This document shows, in pieces, positions 5,445-13,047 of a stretch of DNA of 14,463 nt. The stretch comes from Bacillota bacterium. GTDB taxonomy: Bacteria; Bacillota; Clostridia; Peptostreptococcales; Anaerovoracaceae. The DNA lies in contig JAEEIC010000104.1 in assembly GCA_016281165.1 (NCBI GenBank), forward strand, positions 1-14,463, given 5' to 3'. The position numbers and the translations under genes are program-made. Below the pieces are notes generated by a model that saw only the letters and a list, made by a program, of their open reading frames with translations, was not told the DNA's origin and did no database searches. The stretch's first letter is position 1. Each line of letters opens with the position of its first letter.

Positions 5445-5854
5445 TGCCCAAGCGTGTTAAATACAGAAGGCAGCACAGAGGCAGAATGAAGGGCATCGCC
5501 ACCAAGGGCAACACCGTCACCTACGGGACCTACGGACTCGTAGCCGCCGAGTGCGCCTGGATCACCGCCAACCAGATCGAGGCTGCCCGTATCGCCATGA
5601 CCAGATATATCAAGAGAGGCGGACAGGTCTACATCAAGATCTTCCCCCACAAGCCCGTCACCAAGAAGCCCGCTGAAGTACGTATGGGTTCCGGAAAAGG
5701 TGCTCCCGAGTACTGGGTAGCCGTCGTCAAGCCCGGCAGAGTGATGTTCGAGATCGCGGGAGTCCCCGAGGCCGACGCCAAGGAAGCTATGCGCCTCGCG
5801 TCCCACAAGCTGCCGATCAAGTGCAAGTTCGTAGTCAAGGATGGTGAAGCATAA
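5438..5854 (+). CDS. rplP: 50S ribosomal protein L16
   Basis: L16 (138 aa from this start) organises the A-site and elbow region of 23S rRNA near helices 38 and 89. MPKRVKYRRQHRGRMKG, RIAMTRYIKRGGQVYIKIFP, PAEVRMGSGKGAPEYWVAVV and MFEIAGV are all typical and intact. Two starts are possible. ATG 5438 (adding Met-Leu) is 9 nt from AGGAGG and best spaced. ATG 5444 gives the family-standard MPKR start but is 15 nt away and may be reached by coupling from the minicistron at 5433. The stop overlaps the rpmC ATG as TAATG. Confidence 0.96.
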   Translation: MLMPKRVKYRRQHRGRMKGIATKGNTVTYGTYGLVAAECAWITANQIEAARIAMTRYIKRGGQVYIKIFPHKPVTKKPAEVRMGSGKGAPEYWVAVVKPGRVMFEIAGVPEADAKEAMRLASHKLPIKCKFVVKDGEA

Positions 5855-6057
5855 TGAAGATCGAATCGATAAGAAAGATGAGCCAGACCGAGCTTGCCGC
5901 CGAAGAGATGAAGCTCAAGAAGGAGCTTTTCAACCTGCGTTTCCAGCATGTCACCGGCCAGCTCGAGAATCCCCTCAGGATGAAGGAGCTCAAGAAGGAC
6001 ATCGCCAGAGTCAAGACTGTCATGAGAGAGAACGATCTCAAGGCAGCGAGAGAATAG
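5854..6057 (+). CDS. rpmC: 50S ribosomal protein L29
   Basis: L29 (67 aa) is a small helical hairpin at the tunnel exit beside L23. The pattern of two long charged helices with ELFNLRFQHVTGQLENPLRM between them is diagnostic. The start overlaps the rplP stop by one base, and only weak purine-rich sequence (AAGGATGGTGA) precedes it, so translation probably depends on ribosomes leaving rplP. The gap to rpsQ is 19 nt with AAAGGAGG. Confidence 0.95.
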   Translation: MKIESIRKMSQTELAAEEMKLKKELFNLRFQHVTGQLENPLRMKELKKDIARVKTVMRENDLKAARE

Positions 6058-6076
6058 CTGAAAGGAGGATGAAGAT

Positions 6077-6337
6077 ATGTCTGAAGAAAGAAATCTCAGA
6101 AAGACCAGAGTAGGTATCGTTACCAGCGACAAGATGGAGAAGACCATAGTCGTCGCTACCGAAGAATCCCGTCGTCATTCTCTTTACGGTAAGTCTCAGA
6201 AGATCACCAAGAAGTATATGGCGCATGACGAGAACAACGAGTGCCAGATCGGCGACAAGGTCGAGATCATGGAGACCAGGCCTCTGTCCAAGAACGTGAG
6301 ATGGAGACTCGTCAGGATCGTTGAGAAGGCTAAGTAA
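6077..6337 (+). CDS. rpsQ: 30S ribosomal protein S17
   Basis: S17 (86 aa) is an OB-fold protein that binds 16S rRNA early in assembly of the 30S body. The N-terminal RKTRVGIVTSDKMEKTIVV and the motifs RRHSLYGKSQKITKKYMAHDE and METRPLSKNVRWRLVRIVE match the family throughout. It is the last gene of the classical S10 operon. The gap to rplN is only 11 nt with an AAGGAGG site, so S10 and spc appear to be one transcript with no promoter or terminator between them. Confidence 0.97.
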   Translation: MSEERNLRKTRVGIVTSDKMEKTIVVATEESRRHSLYGKSQKITKKYMAHDENNECQIGDKVEIMETRPLSKNVRWRLVRIVEKAK

Positions 6338-6348
6338 GGAGGCACCAG

Positions 6349-6717
6349 ATGATCCAGAATGAAACAAGACTGAAGGTCGCTGACAACTCGGGCGCGAAGG
6401 AGCTCCTCTGCATCCGTATCCTCGGCGGCACCGGTCGTAAATACGCAAACATCGGCGACATCATCGTGTGTGCCGTTAAGGACGCGACCCCCGGCGGTCA
6501 GGTCAAGAAGGGCGACGTCGTCAAGGCCGTCATCGTAAGATCCGCCACCGGCGCCAGAAGAATGGACGGCAGCTACGTGAAGTTCGACCAGAACGCCGCC
6601 GTCATCATCAGAGAAGACAAGACTCCCATCGGCACCCGTATCTTCGGGCCGGTGGCGAGAGAGCTGAGAGACAAGGGCTTCATGAAGATCGTATCCCTTG
6701 CTCCGGAAGTACTGTAG
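6349..6717 (+). CDS. rplN: 50S ribosomal protein L14
   Basis: L14 (122 aa, standard) is a beta-barrel protein at the subunit interface that contacts 16S rRNA and is the docking site of the silencing factor RsfS. MIQNETRLKVADNSGAKELL, RRMDGSYVKFDQNAAVII and GTRIFGPVARELRDKGFMKI are almost invariant in the family and intact here. It is the first gene of the spc block in the classical division, and it follows rpsQ by 11 nt and precedes rplX by 12 nt. Confidence 0.98.
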   Translation: MIQNETRLKVADNSGAKELLCIRILGGTGRKYANIGDIIVCAVKDATPGGQVKKGDVVKAVIVRSATGARRMDGSYVKFDQNAAVIIREDKTPIGTRIFGPVARELRDKGFMKIVSLAPEVL

Positions 6718-6729
6718 GAGGTACTGATT

Positions 6730-7035
6730 ATGAGGATCAGAAAAGATGATACCGTCCTGGTAATCGCCGGAAAAGACAAGGGCAAGAAGGGCAAGGTCCT
6801 TCGCGTCGACGCCAAGAACGAGCGCGTATACGTAGAGGGCGTGAACATCCAGACCAGACACGCCAAAGCCCAGCAGAACCAGCCTGCCGAGATCCGCAAG
6901 ATCGAAGGCCCCATCCATGTTTCCAACGTTATGTACTGGGACAACAAGGCCAAGGCCGCGACCCGCATCGGATACATCTACGAGAACGGTCACAAGAAGA
7001 GAGTATCCAAGAAGACCGGTCAGGTCATAGACTAG
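6730..7035 (+). CDS. rplX: 50S ribosomal protein L24
   Basis: L24 (101 aa) is one of the two 50S assembly initiators, binding the 5' end of 23S rRNA near the tunnel exit. The N-terminal KOW motif (VIAGKDKGKKGKVLRVD, about 11-27) is followed by NVMYWDNKAKAATRIGYIYE and a basic end. The ribosome binding site TAGGAGG overlaps the L14 stop codon, which puts the two genes in tight translational order. Nothing unusual. Confidence 0.97.
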   Translation: MRIRKDDTVLVIAGKDKGKKGKVLRVDAKNERVYVEGVNIQTRHAKAQQNQPAEIRKIEGPIHVSNVMYWDNKAKAATRIGYIYENGHKKRVSKKTGQVID

Positions 7036-7054
7036 TTGAAAGGAGAAAACAATA

Positions 7055-7597
7055 ATGTCAGCAAGACTGAGAGAAAAGTATAAAGCTGAAGTTTTCCCCG
7101 CGCTCAAGGAAAAGTTTCAGTACGAGAACGTTATGATGGTCCCCAAGCTCGAGAAGATCACTCTCAACATGGGCCTCGGCGACTGCAAGGACAACCCCAA
7201 GCTCCAGGAGCTGGCCGTCAAGGAGATGGCCATGATCGCGGGACAGGCTCCCGTCGTGACCAAGTCCAGAAAGTCCATCGCTAACTTCAAGGTAAGAGAA
7301 GGCATGACCGTCGGCTGCAAGGTCACCCTGCGCGGAGACCGCATGTACGAGTTCGCCGACAAGCTCTTCAACATCGCTCTTCCCAGAGTAAGGGACTTCA
7401 AGGGCGTCAACAAGAACTCCTTCGACGGGCGCGGAAACTACTCCATGGGCGTCAAGGAACAGCTGATCTTCCCCGAGATCGTTTACGATCAGGTCGAGAA
7501 GGTCAGGGGCATGGATATCGTATTCACCACCACGGCAAAGACCGACGAGGAAGCCAGAGCCCTGCTCGAGCTTCTGGGAATGCCGTTTGAGAAGTAG
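7055..7597 (+). CDS. rplE: 50S ribosomal protein L5
   Basis: L5 (180 aa) binds 5S rRNA, joins it to the central protuberance and touches P-site tRNA. MMVPKLEKITLNMGLGD, RKSIANFKVREGMTVGCKVTLRG, LPRVRDFKGVN and NYSMGVKEQLIFPEI are hallmark segments and intact. The start is preceded by AAAGGAG. The stop codon TAG is part of the rpsZ ribosome binding site (TAGGAGG), so L5 and S14 are probably translated in tandem. Confidence 0.98.
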   Translation: MSARLREKYKAEVFPALKEKFQYENVMMVPKLEKITLNMGLGDCKDNPKLQELAVKEMAMIAGQAPVVTKSRKSIANFKVREGMTVGCKVTLRGDRMYEFADKLFNIALPRVRDFKGVNKNSFDGRGNYSMGVKEQLIFPEIVYDQVEKVRGMDIVFTTTAKTDEEARALLELLGMPFEK

Positions 7598-7607
7598 GAG
7601 GTCAGGC

Positions 7608-7793
7608 ATGGCAAAAACATCTCTCAAGGTTAAGCAGAAGAGAACTCCCAAGTACTCCACTCAGGCTTACAACCGCTGCAAGATCTGCGGAAGACCTCAT
7701 GCTTATTTAAGAAAGTACGGCATCTGCCGTATATGCTTCAGAGAACTGGCTTACAAGGGTGAGATCCCCGGCGTCAAGAAGGCCAGCTGGTAG
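7608..7793 (+). CDS. rpsZ: 30S ribosomal protein S14, zinc-binding type Z
   Basis: This is the 61-aa zinc form of S14 (rpsN in some naming schemes), which sits in the 30S head next to S3 and S10. One zinc ribbon is formed by Cys24, Cys27, Cys40 and Cys43 (CKICGRPHAYLRKYGICRIC). The frame is open upstream to 7587, but the ATG at 7608 gives the family start MAKTSLKVKQKR and stands 8 nt after TAGGAGG. Type Z is usual in Gram-positive bacteria. A second, zinc-free S14 used under zinc starvation would have to be elsewhere in the genome. Confidence 0.97.
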   Translation: MAKTSLKVKQKRTPKYSTQAYNRCKICGRPHAYLRKYGICRICFRELAYKGEIPGVKKASW

Positions 7794-7816
7794 TCAGAGG
7801 AAGGAGGTACCTATCG

Positions 7817-8215
7817 ATGACTATGACCGATCCTGTAGCAGATATGCTCACCAGAATCAGAAACGCCAACACTGCGGGTCACGCCACTGTTGACATCCCC
7901 GCTTCTAAGATAAAGAAGAACATCGCTGAGATCCTTCTGAAGGAAGGCTACATCAAGGGCTTCGAGATCGTTGAAGGAGAAGTCCAGGACACCATCAGGG
8001 TCCAGATGAAGTACGCCAGCGACAAGGCAAGAGTTATAACCGGTATCCAGAGGATCTCCAAGCCCGGACTCAAGGTCTACGTAAAGGCCGACGAAGTCCC
8101 CAGAGTGCTCGGAGGACTCGGTATCGCCATCATCTCCACCTCCAGCGGCCTGATCACCGACAAGGAAGCCAGGAAACTGGGCGTGGGCGGAGAAGTAGTC
8201 TGCTACGTTTGGTAA
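7817..8215 (+). CDS. rpsH: 30S ribosomal protein S8
   Basis: S8 (132 aa) binds helix 21 of 16S rRNA and organises the central domain. In E. coli it represses the spc operon by binding a mimic at the rplE start. DPVADMLTRIRNA and STSSGLITDKEARKLGVGGEVVCYVW are diagnostic. AAGGAGG (7801-7807) is 9 nt from ATG 7817. A second ATG at 7823 would give MTDPVADML, so the exact start is open by two codons. I looked for an S8-site mimic around the rplE start and see no clear one. Confidence 0.97.
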   Translation: MTMTDPVADMLTRIRNANTAGHATVDIPASKIKKNIAEILLKEGYIKGFEIVEGEVQDTIRVQMKYASDKARVITGIQRISKPGLKVYVKADEVPRVLGGLGIAIISTSSGLITDKEARKLGVGGEVVCYVW

Positions 8216-8233
8216 TAAGGAAAGGAGTAACAA

Positions 8234-8773
8234 ATGTCCAGAATAGGAAAACTGCCTGTGACTGTTCCTGCCGGCGTTGAGGTCACCGTAAGTGATCGCA
8301 ATCTTGTTACCGTAAAGGGCCCCAAGGGCACCCTGAGCGAGCAGATCAGCACACTCATCAAGATCGACCAGGAAGAGGGCAAGGTCAAGCTGAGCCCCGT
8401 CAACGGGAGCCGCGAAGCTAATATGCAGTACGGTCTCGCCAGGTCCCTGGTAAACAATATGGTCCACGGCGTCACCGTCGGCTACGAGAAGAAGCTCGAG
8501 ATGACCGGCGTGGGCTACAGAGCCGAGAAGAAGGGCAAGGACCTCGTGATGCAGCTGGGTTATTCCCACCCCGTGATCATGACCGATCCCGAGGGCATCG
8601 AGACCCTCTGCCCCAGCGCCACCGAGATCACCGTCAAGGGCGCCAGCAAGGCTCAGGTCGGCAATTACGCCGCCGTCATCCGTGCCTGGAGAGCTCCCGA
8701 ACCCTATAAGGGCAAGGGCATCCACTATGTCGGCGAGTACATCCGCCGCAAAGAAGGCAAGACCGGTAAGTAG
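8234..8773 (+). CDS. rplF: 50S ribosomal protein L6
   Basis: L6 (179 aa) consists of two similar alpha-beta domains and lies near the sarcin-ricin loop and L7/L12 base where elongation factors dock. MSRIGKLPVTVPAGVEVTV, the linker GVTVGYEKKLEMTGVGYRAE and the C-terminal APEPYKGKGIHYVGEYIRRKEGKTGK are all typical. AAAGGAG precedes the ATG. Gaps of 18 and 15 nt to rpsH and rplR. No abnormal feature. Confidence 0.98.
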   Translation: MSRIGKLPVTVPAGVEVTVSDRNLVTVKGPKGTLSEQISTLIKIDQEEGKVKLSPVNGSREANMQYGLARSLVNNMVHGVTVGYEKKLEMTGVGYRAEKKGKDLVMQLGYSHPVIMTDPEGIETLCPSATEITVKGASKAQVGNYAAVIRAWRAPEPYKGKGIHYVGEYIRRKEGKTGK

Positions 8774-8788
8774 AGGAGGAGTTAGGAT

Positions 8789-9154
8789 ATGGCTAAGAAC
8801 AGCAGAAATGATAATCGTGTCGCCAGACACGAGAGAGTCAGGAAAAACGTATTCGGAACTCCCGAGATGCCCAGACTCTGCGTTTTCAGAAGCTCCAAGA
8901 ACATCTATGCTCAGATCATAGACGACGTCAACGGCAAGACCCTGTGCGCGGCCTCCACTCTTGACAGCGAAGTCAAGGCGCAGGCAGCCTACGGCGGCAA
9001 CAAGGCCGCCGCCAAGCTGGTGGGCGAGCTCATCGGCAAGAGGGCCAAGGACGCCGGTATCGAGACCGTTTGCTTTGACAGAGGCGGATACCTCTATCAC
9101 GGCAGAGTGCAGGAGCTGGCAGATGGCGCTAGAGCCGCCGGCCTGAATTTCTAA
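8789..9154 (+). CDS. rplR: 50S ribosomal protein L18
   Basis: L18 (121 aa) binds 5S rRNA together with L5 and L25-type proteins in the central protuberance. A basic N-terminal tail (RNDNRVARHERVRKNVFGT) leads into the core PRLCVFRSSKNIYAQIIDD. The end FDRGGYLYHGRVQELADGAR AAGLNF is the family signature. The ribosome binding site is AGGAGG, immediately after the rplF stop. Standard gene in standard place. Confidence 0.97.
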   Translation: MAKNSRNDNRVARHERVRKNVFGTPEMPRLCVFRSSKNIYAQIIDDVNGKTLCAASTLDSEVKAQAAYGGNKAAAKLVGELIGKRAKDAGIETVCFDRGGYLYHGRVQELADGARAAGLNF

Positions 9155-9168
9155 GGAGGAGAACAGTA

Positions 9169-9669
9169 ATGCGTAACATAGATGTCTCCAAGCTTGATCT
9201 CAAAGAATCCATCGTGAACATCAGAAGGGTCACCAAGGTCGTCAAGGGCGGCAAGAACTCCAGGTTCAGCGTCACCGTAGTCGTCGGCGACAGCGACGGT
9301 CACGTCGGTCTGGGCCTCGGCAAGTCCGTCGAGATCCCCGAGGCCGTCAGAAAGGCCAGCGAGGACGCCAAGAAGTCCATGATCACTGTCCCCATGGTGG
9401 GGACCACTGTTCCCCACAAGACTCTGGGCGTATTCGGAGCAGGCAAGGTCCTGATCATGCCCGCCGCTCCCGGTACCGGAGTCATCGCCGGCGGCGCCGC
9501 ACGCACAGTGCTCGAGTACGCAGGCATCAAGGACGTAAGAGCCAAGTCCCTGGGTTCCAGCAACGCCGGAAACGTGGCCTACGCCACCATCGCGGGCCTC
9601 AAGCAGCTCAAGACCATCGAAGAGGTGGCCGCGCTGAGAGGTCTTACCAAGGAAGAGATCCTGGGATAG
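9169..9669 (+). CDS. rpsE: 30S ribosomal protein S5
   Basis: S5 (166 aa) lies at the mRNA entry channel with S3 and S4. Changes in it affect decoding accuracy and spectinomycin sensitivity in E. coli. The N-terminal double-stranded-RNA-binding-like domain includes NIRRVTKVVKGGKNSRFSV, where the spectinomycin loop lies. The C-terminal domain has APGTGVIAGGAARTVLEYAG and KSLGSSNAGNVAYAT. The small motif VVVGDSDGHVGLGLGKS differs a little from the common VVVGDGNGHVGVGMGK. AAGGAGG upstream, 12-nt gap to rpmD. Confidence 0.97.
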   Translation: MRNIDVSKLDLKESIVNIRRVTKVVKGGKNSRFSVTVVVGDSDGHVGLGLGKSVEIPEAVRKASEDAKKSMITVPMVGTTVPHKTLGVFGAGKVLIMPAAPGTGVIAGGAARTVLEYAGIKDVRAKSLGSSNAGNVAYATIAGLKQLKTIEEVAALRGLTKEEILG

Positions 9670-9681
9670 GAGGAGACCACA

Positions 9682-9855
9682 ATGCTTAAGATAACACTCG
9701 TAAAGAGCACCATAGGCTCCACCCCTTATCAGAAGAAAGTAGTTGAAGCTCTCGGACTCAAGAAGCTCAACCACAGCGTCGAGCTTCCCGATACCCCTCA
9801 GACCAGAGGCGCAGTGAGCAAGGTTTCTCACCTCCTGAAGGTTGAAGAGCTCTAA
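9682..9855 (+). CDS. rpmD: 50S ribosomal protein L30
   Basis: This 57-aa frame begins MLKITLVKSTIGSTPYQKKV and continues through EALGLKKLNHSVELPDTPQT to a TAA at 9853-9855. The start K-I-T-L-V-K-S-x-I-G and the ALGL-K-LN-x-V-x-L-PDTP-x-x-RG pattern are the L30 signature. L30 is a small ferredoxin-fold protein on 23S rRNA domain II, absent in some lineages. The ribosome binding site TAGGAGGAG overlaps the rpsE stop. Its position between rpsE and rplO is the standard one. It is short enough to be missed by length-filtered gene finding. Confidence 0.96.
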   Translation: MLKITLVKSTIGSTPYQKKVVEALGLKKLNHSVELPDTPQTRGAVSKVSHLLKVEEL

Positions 9856-9870
9856 AGGGAGGTAGAAAGA

Positions 9871-10311
9871 ATGAAACTCAGCGAATTAAAGAAGCCCGAA
9901 GGCTCCACTTTCAAGGCAAAGAGAAAGGGCAGAGGCACCGCGAGCGGCAACGGCACTACCGCGGGCCGCGGCATGAACGGCCAGAAGTCCAGGAGCGGAG
10001 TCGGTCTGCGTCTCGGATTCGAAGGCGGCCAGATGCCCCTCTACAGACGTATCCCCAAGAGAGGATTCACCAATCACTGGAAGGTCGATTACACCCCCGT
10101 CAACGTCGAAGCTCTCAACATCTTCGAGGACGGTACCGTCGTCACCCCCGAGATGATGATGGACAAGGGTCTCGCCAAGTCCGTCACCGGCGGCATCAAG
10201 ATCCTGGGCGAGGGCGAGCTCAGCAAGAAGCTCACCGTTCAGGCCCAGAAGTTCAGCAACAGCGCTATCGACAAGATCGTCGCTGCGGGAGGAAAGGCTG
10301 AGGTGGTCTAA
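9871..10311 (+). CDS. rplO: 50S ribosomal protein L15
   Basis: L15 (146 aa) is a late-assembling 50S protein with a long, Gly- and Arg-rich N-terminal extension that threads into 23S rRNA. MKLSELKKPEGSTFKAKRKG opens the protein, followed by the Gly-rich TAGRGMNGQKSRSGVG segment and the hallmark GFEGGQMPLYRRIPKRGF. A globular end follows (ISIGELS-type region near IKILGEGELSKKLTVQA). Its TAA overlaps the secY ATG as TAATG, linking L15 and SecY synthesis. Confidence 0.97.
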   Translation: MKLSELKKPEGSTFKAKRKGRGTASGNGTTAGRGMNGQKSRSGVGLRLGFEGGQMPLYRRIPKRGFTNHWKVDYTPVNVEALNIFEDGTVVTPEMMMDKGLAKSVTGGIKILGEGELSKKLTVQAQKFSNSAIDKIVAAGGKAEVV

Positions 10312-11594
10312 TGGGTATGCTCCAGACGATGAAGCAGGCTTGGAAGATCCCTGAGATGAGGAAGAAGATGATCTACACCCTCGTCATGATGGTGGTCTTC
10401 CGCCTCGGCTCCAACATCCCGGTACCCGGAATCAACCGCGCCCTGCTCACCAATATGTTCGATTCGAACGATGCGGGTCTGTTCGGACTCTTCAACCTGT
10501 TCTCAGGCGGGTCCTTCCAGAACTTCACCATCTTCGCGCTGAGCATCACGCCCTACATCACTTCGTCCATTATACTGCAGCTGCTCACCGTGGCTATCCC
10601 CAAGCTGGAAGAGCTGAGCAAGCAGGGCGAAGAGGGCAGACGCAAGATCGCGGCTCTCACCAGGTATATAACCATCGCTCTGGCACTTATTCAGGCCATA
10701 GGTTACACCTTCGGACTCTTCGGAAATGTGCTGTCCGACAACAGCCTGCTCTCCAAGATCGTCATCATCCTCTGCCTCATCGCAGGAACCACCTTCCTGA
10801 TGTGGCTGGGTGAGAGGATCAACGACAAGGGCATAGGCAACGGCATCTCGCTGATAATCTTTGCCGGTATCGTTTCCAGGGTCCCGACCACCATCACCAA
10901 CACCTTCACGAAGCTCAGCTCCGGCCAGGCTTCGATCATCTCGGTCATCCTGTTCGTCATCTTCGCCCTGCTCATCATCGTGGGCATCATCATGGTCGAA
11001 GAGGGCGTAAGGAAGATCCCCGTGCAGTACGCCAAGAGAGTCGTAGGACGCAAGATGTACGGCGGGCAGAGCACCCACATCCCCATGAAGGTCAACCAGG
11101 CGGGAGTCATCCCCGTGATCTTCGCGGTGTCCATACTGCAGCTGCCCAACACCATCGCCTACATGGCGCCCGGTTCCAAGTTCGCAGCCTTCGCGACCAA
11201 GTACCTGAGCTCCTCCGGCAACCCCGGCGTGTACATCTTCGGCGTGCTGGAGATACTGCTCATCATCGCCTTCACCTATTTCTACGCGGCCATCAGCTAC
11301 AATCCCGCTGATATCGCGGATCAGATGAAGACCAACGGCGGATTCATCCCCGGCATCCGTCCGGGCAAGCCGACCGCCGATTACATCAGGAAGGTGAGCT
11401 CCAGGCTCAACTTCGTGAGCGCCATATTCCTCGCCATCGTCGCGACCCTGCCGACCGTCCTCAACCAGCTTACTTCGCTGTCCATAGGCTTCGGCGGCAC
11501 CTCTCTGATCATAGCCATAGGCGTCGCTCTCGACACCATGAAGCAGATCGAGACCATGATGGTGATGCGCAACTACAGCGGATTCCTCAAGTAA
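10311..11594 (+). CDS. secY: Protein translocase channel subunit SecY
   Basis: SecY (427 aa) forms the pore of the Sec translocon with SecE and SecG and accepts proteins pushed by SecA or the ribosome. About ten membrane helices can be placed (near 19-37, 70-95, 117-138, 148-166, 176-196, 208-229, 263-285, 306-328, 366-386 and 392-410). NIPVPGI after helix 1, the plug/helix 2 segment ITPYITSSIILQLL, GIGNGISLIIFAGIV, the cytoplasmic loop QYAKRVVGRKMYGGQSTHIP, and the SecA-contact loop GIRPGKPTADYIRKV are all conserved. The start overlaps the rplO stop, with purine-rich GAGGTGG just upstream. The usual place as last gene of spc. Confidence 0.98.
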   Translation: MGMLQTMKQAWKIPEMRKKMIYTLVMMVVFRLGSNIPVPGINRALLTNMFDSNDAGLFGLFNLFSGGSFQNFTIFALSITPYITSSIILQLLTVAIPKLEELSKQGEEGRRKIAALTRYITIALALIQAIGYTFGLFGNVLSDNSLLSKIVIILCLIAGTTFLMWLGERINDKGIGNGISLIIFAGIVSRVPTTITNTFTKLSSGQASIISVILFVIFALLIIVGIIMVEEGVRKIPVQYAKRVVGRKMYGGQSTHIPMKVNQAGVIPVIFAVSILQLPNTIAYMAPGSKFAAFATKYLSSSGNPGVYIFGVLEILLIIAFTYFYAAISYNPADIADQMKTNGGFIPGIRPGKPTADYIRKVSSRLNFVSAIFLAIVATLPTVLNQLTSLSIGFGGTSLIIAIGVALDTMKQIETMMVMRNYSGFLK

Positions 11595-11610
11595 AACGGA
11601 GGCACAGAGA

Positions 11611-12258
11611 ATGAAACGCGTTGTTTTGCTCGGTCCCCCGGGAGCCGGAAAGGGCACCCAGGCTGAAGGGATCTCGAAAAAGTACGATATACCGCACATC
11701 TCCACCGGAGACATCTTCCGCGCCAACATCAAGGGAGAGACTCCGCTGGGCCTCAAGGTACGCAAGTATCTTGATTCGGGACTCCTCGTTCCCGACGAGC
11801 TGGTATGTGAAGTCGTGGAAGACCGCGTCATGCAGCCTGACTGTGCAAACGGTTACCTGCTGGACGGTTTCCCCAGAACAGTTCCTCAGGCCCGCTTCTT
11901 CGACGAATTTCTCGCGAAGAGGGGCGAGGAGCTCGATAAAGTCATAGACATCGTGGTAGACGAAAAGATCCTCATGGACCGCATGACCGGAAGACGGGTA
12001 TGCAGGCAGTGCGGAAAGCCTTATCACATCGTCACCATGCCCCCCAAGGTCGAGGGCGTGTGCGACGTCTGCGGAGGCGAGGTCTATCAGAGGAGCGACG
12101 ACAGCCCCGAGACGGTCATGAACCGTTTCAAGGTCTATGACGAACAGACAAGTCCTCTCACCGAATACTACAGGGGAGAAGGCAAGCTCGCGCCCGTCGA
12201 CGGCGCCGGCTCCGTCCCCGAAGTCTTCAGTGCCATATGCGCCCTTTTGGGAGAATAA
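11611..12258 (+). CDS. adk: Adenylate kinase, zinc LID type
   Basis: Adk (215 aa) catalyses ATP + AMP = 2 ADP in the cytoplasm and sets the adenylate balance. The P-loop GPPGAGKGT (8-16), AMP-site STGD (31-34), DGFPRT (85-90) and the LID domain are intact. The LID carries Cys131, Cys134, Cys151 and Cys154 (CRQCG ... CDVCG), which hold a structural zinc as in Gram-positive long-form Adks. ACGGAGG lies between the secY stop and the start. It is part of the secY-adk-map group typical of Firmicutes. Confidence 0.98.
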   Translation: MKRVVLLGPPGAGKGTQAEGISKKYDIPHISTGDIFRANIKGETPLGLKVRKYLDSGLLVPDELVCEVVEDRVMQPDCANGYLLDGFPRTVPQARFFDEFLAKRGEELDKVIDIVVDEKILMDRMTGRRVCRQCGKPYHIVTMPPKVEGVCDVCGGEVYQRSDDSPETVMNRFKVYDEQTSPLTEYYRGEGKLAPVDGAGSVPEVFSAICALLGE

Positions 12259-12261
12259 AAC

Positions 12262-13023
12262 ATGATCGTGCTCAAATCAAAGGATGAGATAGAGATCATG
12301 GCTCAGGCGGCGGCGGTCACGGCGAACATGCTGGCCGAGCTGCCCCAGATCATCGAGCCCGGCGTCAGTACGAAGGATATCGACAGCTGGGTAGAGAAAT
12401 ACATCCGAAAACACGGCATGAAGCCCGCGTTCAAGGGCTACGGCGGTTTCCCCGCCAGCGCCTGCATCTCGGTGAACGAAGAAGTCATCCACGGTATCCC
12501 TTCAAAGAGGAGGATCCTCCGCGAAGGGGATATCGTGAGCGTAGACCTCGGTACCGTTTACAAAGAGTATTATTCGGACGCGGCAAGGACCTATCCGGTA
12601 GGCGCGGTCAGCGATGAGCATGCGAAGCTGATCAGAGCAGCCGAGGAGAGCTTTTTCGAAGGTCTCAGATACTGCAGAAAAGGCAACCGTCTCGGCGACG
12701 TATCCCACGCCATCCAGACCTTTGTCGAGGCTCAGGGCTTCGGCGTGATCAGGGACTATGTGGGGCACGGAGTCGGCAGAAATCTTCACGAGGATCCCCA
12801 GGTCCCCAATTACGGCAAAGCCGGACACGGACCTCTCCTCACTCCGGGCATGGTACTGGCGATCGAGCCCATGATCTGCGCCGGAGACTACGATTGCAGA
12901 GTGCTCTCCAATGACTGGACTGTCGTGACCGTTGACGGCTCGTGGGCAGCTCATTACGAGAACACCGTGGTCATCACCGAAGATGAGCCCAGACTGCTCA
13001 CGCTTCTTGACGGCAGGCAGTAG
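12262..13023 (+). CDS. map: Type I methionine aminopeptidase
   Basis: Map (253 aa) removes the initiator Met from new proteins after deformylation. The pita-bread fold ligands match E. coli at a constant offset of two: Asp95, Asp106, His169, Glu202 and Glu233 for two metal ions, with His77 and His176 in the active site. VDLGTVYKEYYSDAARTYPVG, YVGHGVGRNLHEDPQVPNYG and HYENTVVITE are the key segments. There is no N-terminal zinc finger extension, so it is the basic class. Only 3 nt separate it from adk. Its ribosome binding site GGGAG (12249-12253) lies in the adk end. The family occurs beside adk and infA because all serve translation. Confidence 0.97.
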   Translation: MIVLKSKDEIEIMAQAAAVTANMLAELPQIIEPGVSTKDIDSWVEKYIRKHGMKPAFKGYGGFPASACISVNEEVIHGIPSKRRILREGDIVSVDLGTVYKEYYSDAARTYPVGAVSDEHAKLIRAAEESFFEGLRYCRKGNRLGDVSHAIQTFVEAQGFGVIRDYVGHGVGRNLHEDPQVPNYGKAGHGPLLTPGMVLAIEPMICAGDYDCRVLSNDWTVVTVDGSWAAHYENTVVITEDEPRLLTLLDGRQ

Positions 13024-13047
13024 CACAGTCATAAAGGAGGACGTTTG

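Noticed and set aside
7587..7607. Extended N-terminus of S14 starting at 7587
   Set aside because: It overlaps the end of rplE, and the ATG at 7608 has the proper AGGAGG spacing and family start.
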